Shown: one piece after another, positions 1 through 12,399 of the stretch
How positions within the stretch are numbered: position 1 is the first letter of the stretch
Layout of the letters: each line of letters opens with the position of its first letter
Origin: Hemibagrus wyckioides
Taxonomy: Eukaryota > Chordata > Actinopteri > Siluriformes > Bagridae
Direction: 5' to 3'
DNA length: 64,000 nucleotides
Assembly (NCBI RefSeq): GCF_019097595.1
Contig: NC_080710.1
Location: 22,879,780-22,943,779 of the forward strand
The notes under the pieces: model-generated
What the model was told of the DNA's origin: nothing
What the model saw: only the letters and a program-made list of their open reading frames with translations
The model's database searches: none
Position numbers and translations under genes: made by a program

Positions 1-25
1 CTGGACCATTTTTTCTCCTACCCAG

Positions 26-275
26 GCTGAAGGATAAGAAGACATATGGCTACTTCACTATAGGAAACCTTAATTACAAACATGCCAAAGATCTACCCTA
101 TGAAGTCAGGAAATATTATAATCCACATGACCTAAAGAGCAATATGGACAGAGTCATTGTGAAGTATAATAAAAACAAAAACAAAATAGAGGAGGTGTTC
201 ATATCAGAGCACTATAAGAAGTCAAAGACGTATGTTGTTGGTTCGCCTCTTATCACTGAGTTAAGACAACAGTAG
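26..275 (+). CDS. Last coding exon of an unrecognised gene (5' part outside window)
   Basis: An open frame of 82 codons ends at TAG 273-275. It is preceded by a good splice acceptor (pyrimidine-rich tract ending CCCAG at 21-25), and the first full codon is CTG at 27. The peptide is rich in Lys, Tyr and Asn. It starts [19 protein letters not shown], contains [14 protein letters not shown], and ends [11 protein letters not shown]. No signal peptide, membrane segment or coiled coil is evident. Two AATAAA signals lie 170-190 bases after the stop, as expected for a short 3'UTR. I do not recognise the family and assign no function. The rest of the gene lies upstream of base 1. Confidence 0.6.
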
Positions 276-895
276 TAGAATGTTTTATACCAAATTTGTT
301 TTCCAATTGTTTTTATTTGGTTGTCTGTTTAGTATCTAAAAAAAATTCTCTAGCTCTTTTAAATCAGAATCTCTATCTAGCTCATCTGTACCACATGATG
401 GATTACCATCATTCTGACAATTTTTTCCGAAAAGAATTTCATTCAAAATAAATGAATCACAATAAAAAAATATCTCATTAAGTCGCAGATAGATTCTTTT
501 AATTAACCATAATTAATCATCAATTGTGTTTCAAAGTCTGGCATGTAAGCTGTTGATTTCTATTTACAATTATTATGAGTGAGACAGAACTTTCAGTTCT
601 CAATATAACATCTGTTTCTCTATATTTAGGCACTTCTCATTTTCACTCCCACTATCATTCAGCACAAACCACAATACATGAATACACACAAAACAAAATC
701 CTAAACGTCCTACTAATTAGTCCTATAGAAATTGTAGGTGGTCTGCTTCATGTAAGTCCTTAATCAAGCAATTGTTCAGCTGTTTCAATTAAATAAAAAT
801 GTCTGCTTATCAGGGGAAAAAAGAAGTAAAGTACTCATAATAAAGCTTAAATCAAATTATCAACAACCTTGTAAATATGTACATGGAAACAGTTT
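276..895. other. 3'UTR and flanking intergenic DNA
   Basis: AT-rich sequence with no credible coding exon. The first ~200 bases are probably the 3'UTR of the gene ending at 275. I see no repeat that I can name in the remainder. Confidence 0.4.
447..466 (+). promoter_or_regulatory. Candidate polyadenylation signals of the gene ending at 275
   Basis: AATAAA occurs at 447-452 and again at 461-466, about 170-190 nt after the stop codon, followed by A-rich then T-rich sequence. This fits a short 3'UTR. No transcript data are available to confirm it. Confidence 0.4.
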
Positions 896-1215
896 AGTGG
901 TGCAGTCCTTAGTGTTATCAGTCACAGCTCCTGTGCTCCTGGTTCAATCCAGAGTTTGGGGTTACTCTCTGCTGCCTATGTGGAGTTTTGTACAGTATAT
1001 TCCCCTCATGTCTGTCTTGGTTCCCTCGTGGTTCTCCAGTTCCTCCCACCTCTCAAAAACATGGACTGATTATGATAAAAATGTCATTAGTTGTGAATGT
1101 TGTGTGCGCATGGTGCCCTGATGTCCCATTCAGTGTGTACTCCTGCCTCATGCACAGTGTTCCTGTGAAAAGCTGCAGATAAGATCCAGGAGCAGTTACT
1201 GGAGCTGATGGGTTG
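896..1215 (+). repeat. tRNA-derived SINE-like element
   Basis: The head has a plausible RNA polymerase III A box (TGGTGCAGTCC near 898) and a clear B box (GGTTCAATCC at 940-949). A GC-richer body follows, with phrases typical of a dispersed teleost SINE (GTGGAGTTTTGTACA, CCTCCCACCTCTCAAAAACATG, GTGCGCATGGTGCCCTG). A piece of what looks like the same family lies in reverse orientation near 53473. The family name and exact ends are not determinable by eye. Confidence 0.6.
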
Positions 1216-1855
1216 TACATTCTACATGCTAGTCTGACATACAAACATACACTTGCAGCATAGAGAACTGACTATCTTATTTATCAAGAATTATCATTAT
1301 TTTGTTCATTATTTTCATAAAATAATAATTGTATTCTAAAAGAACCACATTCTGCAAAATGGTTTTATTCAGTAAAGATGAAGTACAGTGCTGTACAGGG
1401 TTAATGATGACTAACTGGACAACAGTATCCTTTGTTTAAACCCTTTGCTAAGGGTTTCCTTTAATGTAATACCTTAAAGCCTCAAATATGGTCTATTTAC
1501 TATTAGGTTGATTTGGCATAAACTACATATGCAGTATTATTACTAGATTATTAATAACAAAATATTTTTTCCAGTAAATTCAAAAGTGCTATATTGTTGT
1601 CATCTGTGTAATTATGTATTAGAGCCCAAAGAAGAAATGTTAACCAGTAATTAAGGCATTTCCTGCTTGTTCTAATATAGCATGTAATGATATAATCTCA
1701 AAAAACTGCAGAAAAACAATCTCTGCAAAAAAACGTGATGTGGGAAAAAATGGTCATCTAAAATTCATGGAATTCACTTACGTGATACAGAGTAAAATTC
1801 CTAAGTGTACAGAAAGCCTTGGTGTATTCTAGCACTTTTTTTTGTTTTGACAAAG
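1216..1855. other. Intergenic, nothing recognised
   Basis: AT-rich single-copy-looking DNA with no coding exon, RNA gene or named repeat that I can support. Confidence 0.4.
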
Positions 1856-1859
1856 TTAC

Positions 1860-2245
1860 TTCACCAATTGATAAACTCCAGTACAAACCTTAGATACAAC
1901 TAATAATGTCACAAAGACATATACGAACAATAAAATACACCCTTTGGGCCTTCCAAGTTGTGCAACAGAAAAGCATTTGCCCAATCGCTGATAGATTGCG
2001 AGTTCATATACCCACAGCCTTCTGTGTCCGGGAACCAGAGGATCATAATAGGCCATGCTGTCTGGGTGGGAGGGATGATATACTCTCTCTTACCTGTCAA
2101 TCAGCACAACACTAGGCAATTGTGGGTGTGTCAGCTCATGTATGTGGAAGAGAACAGGAGCATGTGTTAGTTTTTTCACTCTCTGGGTGGTTCCAGCTGT
2201 ATGATGTGGAGAGCTGGCTTCTGGATTGAAATCGGCAGATGGGGG
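1860..2245 (+). repeat. Possible SINE-like dispersed repeat
   Basis: A block of higher complexity in AT-rich surroundings. A B-box-like string (GAGTTCATATACCC near 1999-2012) sits after a region resembling a tRNA arm, and a GC-richer tail contains CACTCTCTGGGTGGTTCCAGC. The pattern resembles dispersed fish SINEs, but there is no second copy in this window to prove it. Confidence 0.3.
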
Positions 2246-2914
2246 GAAAAAATGACTAAAATAACAGAAAAAACACACCATTTTATATTTGAAAAATGGC
2301 TAAGGATATATTAAGCACATATTATCATATGAATGGGGTTTATATGGGGAGAATTTGATTAACACCAATACATATGGAAATAGGATAATTATTCAGCTGA
2401 TTAATATTAGTCTTGTGTGACAATGACATGCATGTGGATTATCACACTGACATATTTCTTTAGTATTTTTTTTTTCTTTCTGTCACAGTGCAATTGCTGG
2501 CTTTTCTGTACCTCACATGAAAATTCGGTGATCTGTTTAGATCAAGGAGTCGGTGTTTTGTTTGTGTTGTCTCTAGCTGATGGCAGTCACTTTCTTTTCT
2601 TTACTCACCTTTTTTCTCCTTGCATGGAGCTACACAGGCGAGTCAAGAGAGCTTTGACAGAGTTGTAAAGCAGCATATGAACAGATGTCTCTGGATGATT
2701 AATGTGCTTCTCTTCCTCTCGTCTAAAGAGAAGTGTGCCAGCAGCCCTCCTCCTCCTCCTTCTCCTAATCCTCTTCTTCTCTCTTCTTCAGAGTTACTGT
2801 GTAGACCTGGAGTCCCCCTCCTCCTGTGCACATGTAGCCCCCTAGACTGTTCATGCTGTCCGTCGCTGAGCAGTGGTGGGAAGCCTGCAAAGATTATCTG
2901 TAGAACAATGTGCT

Positions 2915-2931
2915 AGTGCCCCCTAGTGGTG
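2915..2931 (-). promoter_or_regulatory. CTCF-like motif (reverse orientation)
   Basis: The - strand reads CACCACTAGGGGGCACT, a near-perfect match to the vertebrate CTCF core (CCASYAGRKGGC). It lies in gene-poor DNA 10 kb upstream of cep162. This is motif evidence only. Confidence 0.4.
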
Positions 2932-5900
2932 AAAACTATTAGCTCTAGTAAATAAAACGTACATTAAGTAGTAGAATTCATATATCCTGTGCCTGGCATC
3001 ATTTAACCATCTGAATCCAAAAAAAAATGATGAAAAACTGAGCATGATGTATTGATATCTACATTTTATTATTTTATTCAGTATATTCTATTTATCATTA
3101 TCTTTCTATTTATATTCATTGCAGTCACAAGATCTGACATATAACAGTGACATTATGTGGTAATCATCTCTGCCAGCTGGGATTTATGACATCTTAATAT
3201 TAAAGCACAAGGAAGGACAAAGTACCTAGATGTAACTTAAAAGAAACTGAGGATTAAATTGGTCCTGTTCACATAAAGGTTTCAAGTAGTGTGTTATATC
3301 TAATAACACTCCTGCCACCATAAGAACCATGCCACATAATAGGTCAGAGGGCTGGAATATAATTGCCAATGCCATTTTCAGTGTGTAGCTTTGCTGAGAT
3401 TCGTGTGGTCTGTTTCAGGACACACTTGACTTAACTCAGCTCTCAGCTCAGCTTTAAAGCAATGTTCACTTTCCACTTCGGTTTGCTCACTTAAGAGCAC
3501 AAAAACTGCTAGATTTATATCACATGGCATTGATGGAGGGTGATTCGGAGAGAGGCTGAAAGTTTATAGAATAGATTTTGCCCCCCCTACTAACTGTGGT
3601 GTGGTACTAGAGAAAAGCCCATTAAAATCTGTGCTGTATGCTAATAAATATCTGTCTGCATTAAAGGGCTCGTATTAAATATTTATATTATTTTTAATAT
3701 TTTATGTAGCTAATTTGTATTCAAATTGGATTAATACTTTATACAAAGTTCTAAGTGAAGCCTACTGCTCTTGGACATTAATTCAAGCCGAGGCCGTAGG
3801 TTCATTACATCATTCTGACCCTGCGCACTCACTTTGGATTTTAATAATAGTACTCTAATGCTGCTAAGTAATTACATTAAATTGTATGTTAGTAGATCAG
3901 GACTGTTAGCCGATCTGAGATTATTCATATATTCACATAACGGTAATCGTTCTACCCCAAATTTTGTTTTCTATTTAATGAATACTTCTCTCCTTATCTT
4001 GCCTGAAATGTTTTAGTTTCCTGGCTCCACAACATTATTAATGACCTCAGTGTGCCCAAATAAGAAAACAGAAAGCTTGAGTATGATCACATAAAATCCA
4101 GCCTGGGAGATATAGTGAATAGACACAGAAGGTTTTGCTCCTGGCTCATCATCATTTCCTTTTTTTGAGAGCTTAATTTCCTTTCCTTTCATTGTGCAGC
4201 CAGCATTTTAAAGCTTCACTTTTAACACTGACAGAGGGCTAGGGCTAGATAGAGTCAGATCTATTAATTTAATAGCAATATAATAAAGATTACCATTTAA
4301 AATACAAATAATCAGATTGCAGTTTTGCAAATAGAAACACAAATTCCTTTACATGTTTCAGGATCCTGCTAATGGCAAGTGTGTGCTCAGGTGAGTTACA
4401 TTAGATGGAGAGAGTATGAGTGTGTCTCAGTCAGCTCTCTAGTTCAGTATTCAGGGCACTGATCAGAGTCTGACATTTTAAGGGCTGTCTCAATCTCTAA
4501 ATCCTTCTAGTGCACTGGAACAATGCACCACAAAAACCAGGGAGCATTAATGCTTACTATGTTCCCTTTTCGGAAATGACATCATGTTTTCTGAAGCCTC
4601 TCAGCTAAAAAAAATTGCAGACGAACTATCAACCAACTCCATCTACAAATGACAAACGGAAGTAGCTTGTTATTGTTGTTGTAGCTCATGTTCTAATTGT
4701 AGCAACATGTTTCTTTGTTTGTTTTATCCACTAACTTGCCTACAATCCTGGTTGAAGTACCATGACAGAAAGTTAGTTCTATTAGTTTATTATTCATAGT
4801 TTCACATTAGATGAGTGTAATCACCAGAAAAATCCAGATCCAAATAATATAAATAATAATACATATTAATAATTATGTTATATATTAATTATATTATAAT
4901 CATCATCATATCAAATACCACATTTCATAGCCAGGATATTGACTAATGTACTAATTCATTTCCTTGTATTACTGAGAAATATTAGTTATCAAACTAGCAT
5001 GTTCCCCATATGTTTCTATCATCTTCACTATATAGCATTATATTATATTCGCTACCACCTTGTAGCCTAGTCAGTACACCAAAACATAGCACTGGGTAAC
5101 AACAGCTTTTACTTGCCTAGTGGGCTAGCTAAACATGTATTATTTTACCTGTAACACTCATATTTTAAAATAAACTATAAACAAACTATCATCTATTTGT
5201 TCCTAATTCTTTTAAATAAAAATGAGCTATACTGTACAAATACAATTTTATGTTGGACATCAAAACATTTTCTAACTTGTGTAGACTAATACCCCATGGC
5301 AGGGACACTTACCTACAAGTCACATACTACAGGTGCATGTGATTTATCTCTGTAAAGTGAGAGATAGGCATATCAGAGTGGCTTACAGATGGGTTTTCTT
5401 CTCATAAATAGCCCCGTCTGGTCCTCAGTGTGACAGTGGCAGGCCTGTGGCAACAAGCCCAGTGAGCAGATGATGGATGGGGGCTGCCAGGCTTTAGTGT
5501 CATCCACCAAAGCATTTCAGCACAGAGCTAACTGATCAGAAGAGTGTGAGTAAAAGTGAAGACGTTCAGAATCATAGCCAGACTCAGTGTCTGATAGGTC
5601 TCATTTCTACTCACATTTGTCACTTCATTTTTCATCGCTACGTCTTAATATGTCTCTAGCCTGTGCAAAATTTATTCATTCTTCTCAATTAATAATGTGC
5701 TAACATGATATGGATTTATCATCATTAGTTTGTAGCTATAGTCAAGGATCATACTGTTCAAGGATAAAGAAGATGTCAAGGTTGATGTTCAGTTTATTCT
5801 CATTAAGAGTGCTATTGTGCACAGAAAATGCATGTGTTTTTACCCTGTATTTGTATCTTATTTTGTTTGTGTAATAGTTTAGCCTCTGTAGTGCCATCAT

Positions 5901-7536
5901 GTTATGACCAATTTCTACAACTTACTATATAATATGGTTATCACTGGCACTGGTCTCATCCAAAACGGTCTCACTTTCAAATCTTCAGCTCAGGGTAAAG
6001 GCAGTTGACGTTTATCTACCATAAACTTTTCACTTATGGACACTGACCAAACATACATTTTGTCAGTTTGCTTCGGAAAATAGAATTTGATAATATTATG
6101 GTTATAGGCCCTGAGAGGCAATAATGACGACACATAAACCCAGCTAATGCTGAGGCTGAATGTTAGAAATTCAGTAGATAAAACTGTAGTTAAAGGACGT
6201 TATTCTGAGGCAGCCATCCATTTCATAACACCGGCCAAGTTATCAAACCACAAAGTTCAGTGTGCTGTGTCTGATGAATTAAAATAGATCCTTGTGAAAT
6301 GTAATCGCCCCGTGTGGGCTTTAAATCTAAATTATGCAGCTTAGAACAGGAAGCTCTTTGGCAGTGCAGTGTAAGCACATATAGCTTTAATGGAAGTAAC
6401 CTTCTGCCCCTCATAATATCACCCCCACACGTGAAGGGGAAAAAAATATGAAAAGGGACATGGACAAATATGATTCCAGAAGGACCCAGGGTCACACAGG
6501 GTCACAGCTGTCACACTATCACTGGTAACACCCAACAACAAAACAATAGAAAAGGACACTGCTTTTATTAAGTATAGAAGCATTGTTGGGTGGAAAGGAA
6601 GAGGGGAAAGCAAGGGACAGCCATATCCCCAATCCCAACTTTACTCACTCACCTATTTATTTTAGAGTTGGATGGAACAAAGAAATGTTTAAAATCATTG
6701 CTGGAAGGACCGGAAGCATGAGATCAGCATGACTGGCTATAAAAGCAGCTCAGGATTTTAACCCTCCCCGCCAAAACATTAGCATTAGCAGTCTCCTGAA
6801 TTATAGTGTTACAACTACATCTAGTTTCCTGTTCACTTACCCAGTCCATATGTATAAGCTCATGGCTTTCAGTACCAGTCATGCAAATTCTCTGGCTGCA
6901 AAATGTCTGTTTGTTTGTCCATGATTGTGAATTCTCTATGGATTATCTTTGGTTCTGTTGTGTGATGCCTAATCATGGTTTGCCTGTTCTTCTGTTTTAA
7001 ATATGTTTTGTACTGTCAATAAAGCATTCCTGCATGTGGATGATAAATCTGCAGCCAATCCTAGTGTATTACACTTACATTATCAGATTTTCCCAGTTTA
7101 TGATATGATAAGCAATCTAATATGAAAAAATTAAGACTTAGGGCCAGATGCACTTCCTTGTGGTTTCCTTACGGCTGCAAACTTTTTCAGGTATTGTGCT
7201 GCCACTTACAGCTATGACAGATATTGTACATGGGGAATACACACAAACCAATAACATTTTCCCTTTAGCCCAATGATATGTGATCTACTTCTTTAACTCC
7301 TCATTTTTTAGGATACCTGCTGTTTGTACTTGGCAGGAAAATGAGAAAACAGGAAAACTCCATTAATTCAGAAGGAAATCATACTTTAGATTCAGGTCAC
7401 TCAGATGTGGAACACAGTGACACACAACCATTTTTCTAAACGTAGTTCAATCAACTTGTTTAACAAATATAAAACATTTGAGGCAGATATCGCAAAGCAA
7501 TTTCCACAGATGTAAGTCCTACAAAATAGATTCAAG
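2932..7536. other. Gene desert, no feature recognised
   Basis: About 4.6 kb of AT-rich DNA. Short open frames here have no homology I recognise and no exon-like splice signals. Conserved non-coding enhancers could be present, but cannot be called without alignment. Confidence 0.4.
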
Positions 7537-7715
7537 GAACCAACTCAGCCTCTGAAGGGTTAACTCTCAGTGCCAGTCCCAAACCCGGATAAAAAGGGGA
7601 GGATTGCATCAGGAAGGGCATCCGGAAGAAAACCTGTGCCAAAATCAAATTCGTGGATTGGAAGATCCACTGTGGCGACCCAAACCAGCGAGCAGCCAAA
7701 CAACTCACAGGCAAA
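7537..7715 (+). repeat. Headless copy of the tRNA-Glu-type SINE
   Basis: The sequence GGTTAACTCTCAGTGCCAGTC, followed by GGGCATCCGGAAGAAAACCTG and CACTGTGGCGACCC and ending GAGCAGCCAAACAAC, matches the body and 3' end of the - strand SINE at 26342-26574. The tRNA-like 5' head is missing, as expected for a 5'-truncated retroposon. Confidence 0.6.
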
Positions 7716-7739
7716 ATACTATTAATAATTCTTTATACA

Positions 7740-9370
7740 GTCTTACAAAAAAATATTTGGTAATTATTTTGAGTTTTTAAAAAAAAATGTTAAGTAAAAA
7801 ACCTAAAATACACAATCTACAAAATTATGTTATTTGATTTATATATACTTATAATTAAGTTTATTTTTCAGTTAACTTTTTTTTTTTTTTTTTTTAGATT
7901 AAAAGGGCAAAATAAAATATCAAAATTGTTCATCATTATAGTTTTTATTCTATTTGGACTATTTGGAAATGTAATACCAAATGTAAAGGCAAGCAAGGAG
8001 ATCAACACAAAAACCTTCTGAACTGTCAAGTTATTTGGCATATTATTTGGTTATGGCTTCTTTGCTGTTTAAATAATTTCTACACAAAGCCTTTTGAATA
8101 GGAAGAGTGTTCTGCATAGACTGAAAGAAGATGGTCCAAGGAGGAAGTTTAGGAAAATGGCTGTCTTAAGGATGACATACTGGCTGTCTTTGAGTGTGCC
8201 TTTTCCTTCCTTATGTCCGATGTTAACACAGTCAGTGATGATCATTCCTGACAACACACAGCAAGAAGAATAGGTTATTTAATACAAATAATATATCATA
8301 TTATATATTTACATTTATGGTCAGCTGGTTATGTTAATATCATTTTGAGCTTATATGGATTCTTTTATTTGTAGAATGTTGAAAGATGAAATCTGTTTTT
8401 CGCTGTTTGCGTATCTATTTGGAGCTGTTTGCATGGAAGATAAGTACTCTAAGCATGTAGAGTTGACAGAGTAAACAGCAGACTGAGCTGTGAGAACATG
8501 CATTCATGTTGGAAAATTACTGCCATAGAGCCTGCTAATCAGCCATACTGTTTAATGACTGTACTGAGCCTTGTACACTAAACAGTCTGGCTATTTGCAC
8601 TGATCCCCCAGATATAATGAGAAAGACAGACATGGTAGTTTTTCAAAAACGTAATGAACCATCAAAATATTGAAAGAATCTATTCCAGTAAGCAAATAAA
8701 ATGCAAAGAGACTCCTAAGAGATGTATTTGCAAGAATAATTGTCTTTGAATTAGCAAGATTGAATGCTCAAGATAGTTTAAAGGATGTTGCTGCTTTATT
8801 TCCCCAATTATGATGGATCTCTCATGAGTACAAACAGCAAAACTGCTGCACTTACAGAGGCATCTGTCACTCCAACAGCAACAGTGGAAAACATATCAGA
8901 GTGATCAAAATGGAATGAAATAGAAAAATAACAGTTAACTGAACCATAACAATATTTGGAATGTAGACAGAGTTTGATACAAACAAATGATTTTGAAAAA
9001 CCAAAACCACAAATACTACAGCTATTATTATAAAAAATCATTATAAACATCTCAGAACTAATTATTATTAAATAAATTTTCTGTGGTTCAAATACTCTAC
9101 TCACCCTAACCCTGGCAGTATTCAATATTTTGGCATATGGTGAGATTATAAATGAATATGAATATGATGTGTTTTACTACCACTGTCCTCTGAGGGATGG
9201 TGCAATAAATATAAGCAAAATGTAACCAAAATCATAATGGAAGCATATTGCAGGGCTGTTAAATTGCAGCCTGGTGAAGTACTACAAAACACTGATGTAG
9301 AGATTCATGTGGAAGACGCCACTGCCAGTGCCAGATTTCATCCTAAAACTTTCATACTGCTTATACAATA
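7740..9370. other. Intergenic, nothing recognised
   Basis: AT-rich DNA with a poly-T stretch near 7877-7896. No credible exon, RNA gene or named repeat. Confidence 0.4.
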
Positions 9371-9373
9371 TGC

Positions 9374-9458
<85 letters not shown>
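9374..9458. repeat. (GATA)n-(CAGA)n microsatellite, left of the Tc1 element
   Basis: About 18 TAGA/GATA units followed by about three CAGA units, directly abutting the TA target dinucleotide of the transposon at 9459-9460. Confidence 0.95.
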
Positions 9459-9460
9459 TA

Positions 9461-10708
9461 CACTATATTGCCAAAAGTATTCGCTCACCTGCCTTGACTC
9501 GCATATGAACTTAAGTGACATCCCATTCCTAATCCATAGGGTTCAATATGACGTCGGTCCACCCTTTGCAGCTATAACAGCTTCAACTCTTCTGCGAAGG
9601 CTGTCCACAAGGTTTAGGAGTGTGTTTATGGGAATTTTTGACCATTCTTCCAGAAGCGTATTTGTGAGGTCACACACTGATGTTGGACGAGAAGGCCTGG
9701 CTCTCAGTCTCCGCTCTAATTCATCCCAAAGGTGTTCTATCGGGTTGAGGTCAGGACTCTGTGCAGGCCAGTCAAGTTCATCCACACCAGACTCTGTCAT
9801 CCATGTCTTTATGGACCTTGCTTTGGTCACTGGTGCACAGTCATGTTGGAAGGGGAAGGGGCCAGCTCCAAACTGTTCCCACAAAGTTGGGAGCATGGAA
9901 TTGTCCAAAATGTCTTGGTATGCTGAAGCATTCAGAGTTCCTTTCACTGGAACTAAGGGGCCAAGCCCAGCTCCTGAAAAACAACCCCACACCATAATCC
10001 CCCTTCCACCAAACTTTACACTTGGCACAATGCAGTCAGACAAGTACCGTTCTCCTGGCAACCGCCAAACCCAGACTCGTCCATCAGATTGCCAGATGGA
10101 GAAGCGCGATTCGTCACTCCAGAGAACGCGTCTCCACTGCTCTAGAGTCCAGTGGCGGCGTGCTTTACACCACTGCATCCGACGCTTTGCATTGCACTTG
10201 GTGATGTATGGCTTGGATGCAGCTGCTCGGCCATGGAAACCCATTCCATGAAGCTCTCTGCGCACTGTTCTTGAGCTAATCTGAAGGCCACATGAAGTTT
10301 GGAGGTCTGTAGCGATTGACTCTGCAGAAAGTTGGTGACCTCTTCGCACTATGCGCCTCAGCATCCGCTGACCCCGCTCCGTCAGTTTACGTGGCCTACC
10401 ACTTCGTGGCTGAGTTGCTGTCGTTCCCAAACACTTCCACGTTCTTATAATACAGCTGACAGTTGAATGTGGAATATTTAGGAGCGAGGAAATTTCACGA
10501 CTGGATTTGTTGCACAGGTGGCATCCTATCACAGTTCCACGCTGGAATTCACTGAGCTCCTGAGAGCGACCCATTCTTTCACAAATGTTTGTAAAAACAG
10601 TCTGCATGCCTAGGTGCTTGATTTTATACACCTGTGGCCATGGAAGTGATTGGAACACCTGATTCTGATTATTTGGATGGGTGAGCGAATACTTTTGGCA
10701 ATATAGTG
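9461..10708 (-). mobile_element. Complete Tc1-like DNA transposon
   Basis: Perfect 29-bp terminal inverted repeats (9461-9489 and 10680-10708, starting CACTATATTGCCAAAAG) are flanked on both sides by the TA duplication typical of Tc1/mariner insertion (9459-9460 and 10709-10710). The element is 1248 bp and carries one uninterrupted transposase gene on the - strand. Identical ends and an intact frame point to recent insertion and possible autonomy. It sits inside GATA/CAGA microsatellite, and a 71-bp left end of the same family lies at 10823-10893. Confidence 0.95.
9543..10574 (-). CDS. Tc1-like transposase (DD34E), intact, 343 aa
   Basis: This enzyme cuts out and re-inserts the element at TA sites. 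The ATG at 10574-10572 gives [13 protein letters not shown], the usual start and length for Tc1 transposases. The longer frame upstream is only read-through of the terminal repeat and GATA microsatellite. An N-terminal helix-turn-helix lies at residues 10-46, a GRPRK linker at about 59-63, and a second DNA-binding helix region at 65-115. The catalytic triad is D154 (WSDESRF), D245 (FQHDCAP) and E280 ([15 protein letters not shown]), with 34 residues between the last two. A glycine-rich box ([15 protein letters not shown]) lies at 189-203. There are no internal stops or frameshifts. Activity is inferred, not shown. Confidence 0.93.
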   Translation of the reverse strand: MGRSQELSEFQRGTVIGCHLCNKSSREISSLLNIPHSTVSCIIRTWKCLGTTATQPRSGRPRKLTERGQRMLRRIVRRGHQLSAESIATDLQTSCGLQISSRTVRRELHGMGFHGRAAASKPYITKCNAKRRMQWCKARRHWTLEQWRRVLWSDESRFSIWQSDGRVWVWRLPGERYLSDCIVPSVKFGGRGIMVWGCFSGAGLGPLVPVKGTLNASAYQDILDNSMLPTLWEQFGAGPFPFQHDCAPVTKARSIKTWMTESGVDELDWPAQSPDLNPIEHLWDELERRLRARPSRPTSVCDLTNTLLEEWSKIPINTLLNLVDSLRRRVEAVIAAKGGPTSY

Positions 10709-10820
<112 letters not shown>

Positions 10821-10822
10821 TA

Positions 10823-10893
10823 CACTATATTGCCAAAAGTATTTGCTCACCTGCCTTGACTCACATATGAACTTAAGTGACATCCCATTCCTA
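10823..10893. mobile_element. Truncated left end of a second Tc1-like copy
   Basis: 71 bp nearly identical to 9461-9531 (the left terminal repeat and adjoining sequence), preceded by TA at 10821-10822 and CAGA repeat. It then breaks abruptly into an unrelated dispersed repeat. Confidence 0.9.
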
Positions 10894-10945
10894 GATAGAC
10901 TTTATTGATCCCATAAGGGAAATTCTTGTGTTACAGCAGCTTAGA
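10894..10945. repeat. Teleost dispersed repeat tail
   Basis: GACTTTATTGATCCCATAAGG followed by GAAATTCTTGTGTTACAGCAGC is a motif I know from many fish repeats. A (CA)n tract follows at about 10962-10982. The family is not assigned. Confidence 0.5.
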
Positions 10946-11570
10946 CATGTTACAAGATACAACACACACACACACACACACAAATAAAAATATATAATAT
11001 ATAAAATAAATATAAGATCTATATAAATCTATATAAATCTATATATAATCAGTCAGTTTGATAGCAAGCTTAAACATGGAGTCAGAGATATTGAGGTCAA
11101 AGCAGTGTTGTAAGATTCAAGCAGCTGTTAAATCTGTACAAATAAATAAGCTCTGGTCTCTGTGGCTGCCCAAGCAGAAAAACATTTGTTTGAAATGGAC
11201 CACAAAAATCCAGGTAAATCTAGACTGTCTGTAAGTCACGTTGCCTGTCCATTCAGATGGTGGACTAAGCAGGGGCGTATTTATTTCGATTTTGAATTTA
11301 AAAACAGCTAGCATCAGCTAACTTTGACTAAAAACACTATCAATCAATCAATAAATCAATAATTTATCTATATAAATTTCAGTTTGACCAAAAGTGCTTT
11401 ACAACACAAATAAAGAAGTCAAACAATATTAAAAAGAAAAATATGAAATCAACACAAGCTGTTAAAATTTAAAAAATGAACATGTAAAATTAAGAAATTA
11501 AGAAGATTAAGAGATAAATATGGATAGACAGTAAAACAGAAAGAAAGAAAAGAGAAAATAAGATATTAGG

Positions 11571-12245
11571 AATATAGCTCAACAACATTAAGAATATAGC
11601 TCAACAACATTAAGAATATAGCTCAACAACATTAAGAATATAGATCAACAACATTAAGAATATAGATCAACAACATTAAGAATATAGATCAACAACATTA
11701 AGAATATAGCTCAACAACATTAAGAATATAGATCAACAACATTAAGAATATAGATCAACAACATTAAGAATATAGCTCAACAACATTAAGAATATAGCTC
11801 AACAACATTAAGAATATAGATCAACAACATTAAGAATATAGATCAACAACATTAAGAATATAGATCAACAACATTAAGAATATAGCTCAACAACATTAAG
11901 AATATAGATCAACAACATTAAGAATATAGATCAACAACATTAAGAATATAGATCAACAACATTAAGAATATAGATCAACAACATTAAGAATATAGCTCAA
12001 CAACATTAAGAATATAGATCAACAACATTAAGAATATAGATCAACAACATTAAGAATATAGATCAACAACATTAAGAATATAGATCAACAACATTAAGAA
12101 TATAGCTCAACAACATTAAGAATATAGATCAACAACATTAAGAATATAGATCAACAACATTAAGAATATAGATCAACAACATTAAGAATATAGATCAACA
12201 ACATTAAGAATATAGATCAACAACATTAAGAATATAGATCAACAT
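11571..12245. repeat. 22-bp minisatellite, 31 copies
   Basis: The unit AATATAGMTCAACAACATTAAG repeats with exact 22-bp spacing from 11571 to the last copy starting at 12231. Copies differ almost only at the M position (C or A). The order of variants from copy 1 is CCCAAACAACCAAACAAAAC then AAAACAAAAAA. Copies 15-25 therefore form a 5-unit (110-bp) higher-order period. Confidence 0.97.
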
Positions 12246-12312
12246 GGGATAAAAACAGAATTTTAAGAAATAAAAACAGAATCCAAATTAAACCCAATAC
12301 ATTTTGTTGTTG

Positions 12313-12358
12313 CTGTATTTATTTATTTATTCATTTATTTATTTATTTATTTATTTAT
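12313..12358. repeat. (TTTA)n microsatellite
   Basis: Roughly ten TTTA units with one TTCA interruption, between the minisatellite and the cep162 promoter region. Confidence 0.85.
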
Positions 12359-12399
12359 ACTTGTTTGTTTACTCCTTAAAGTAAACGGAGCTGTGTGCA

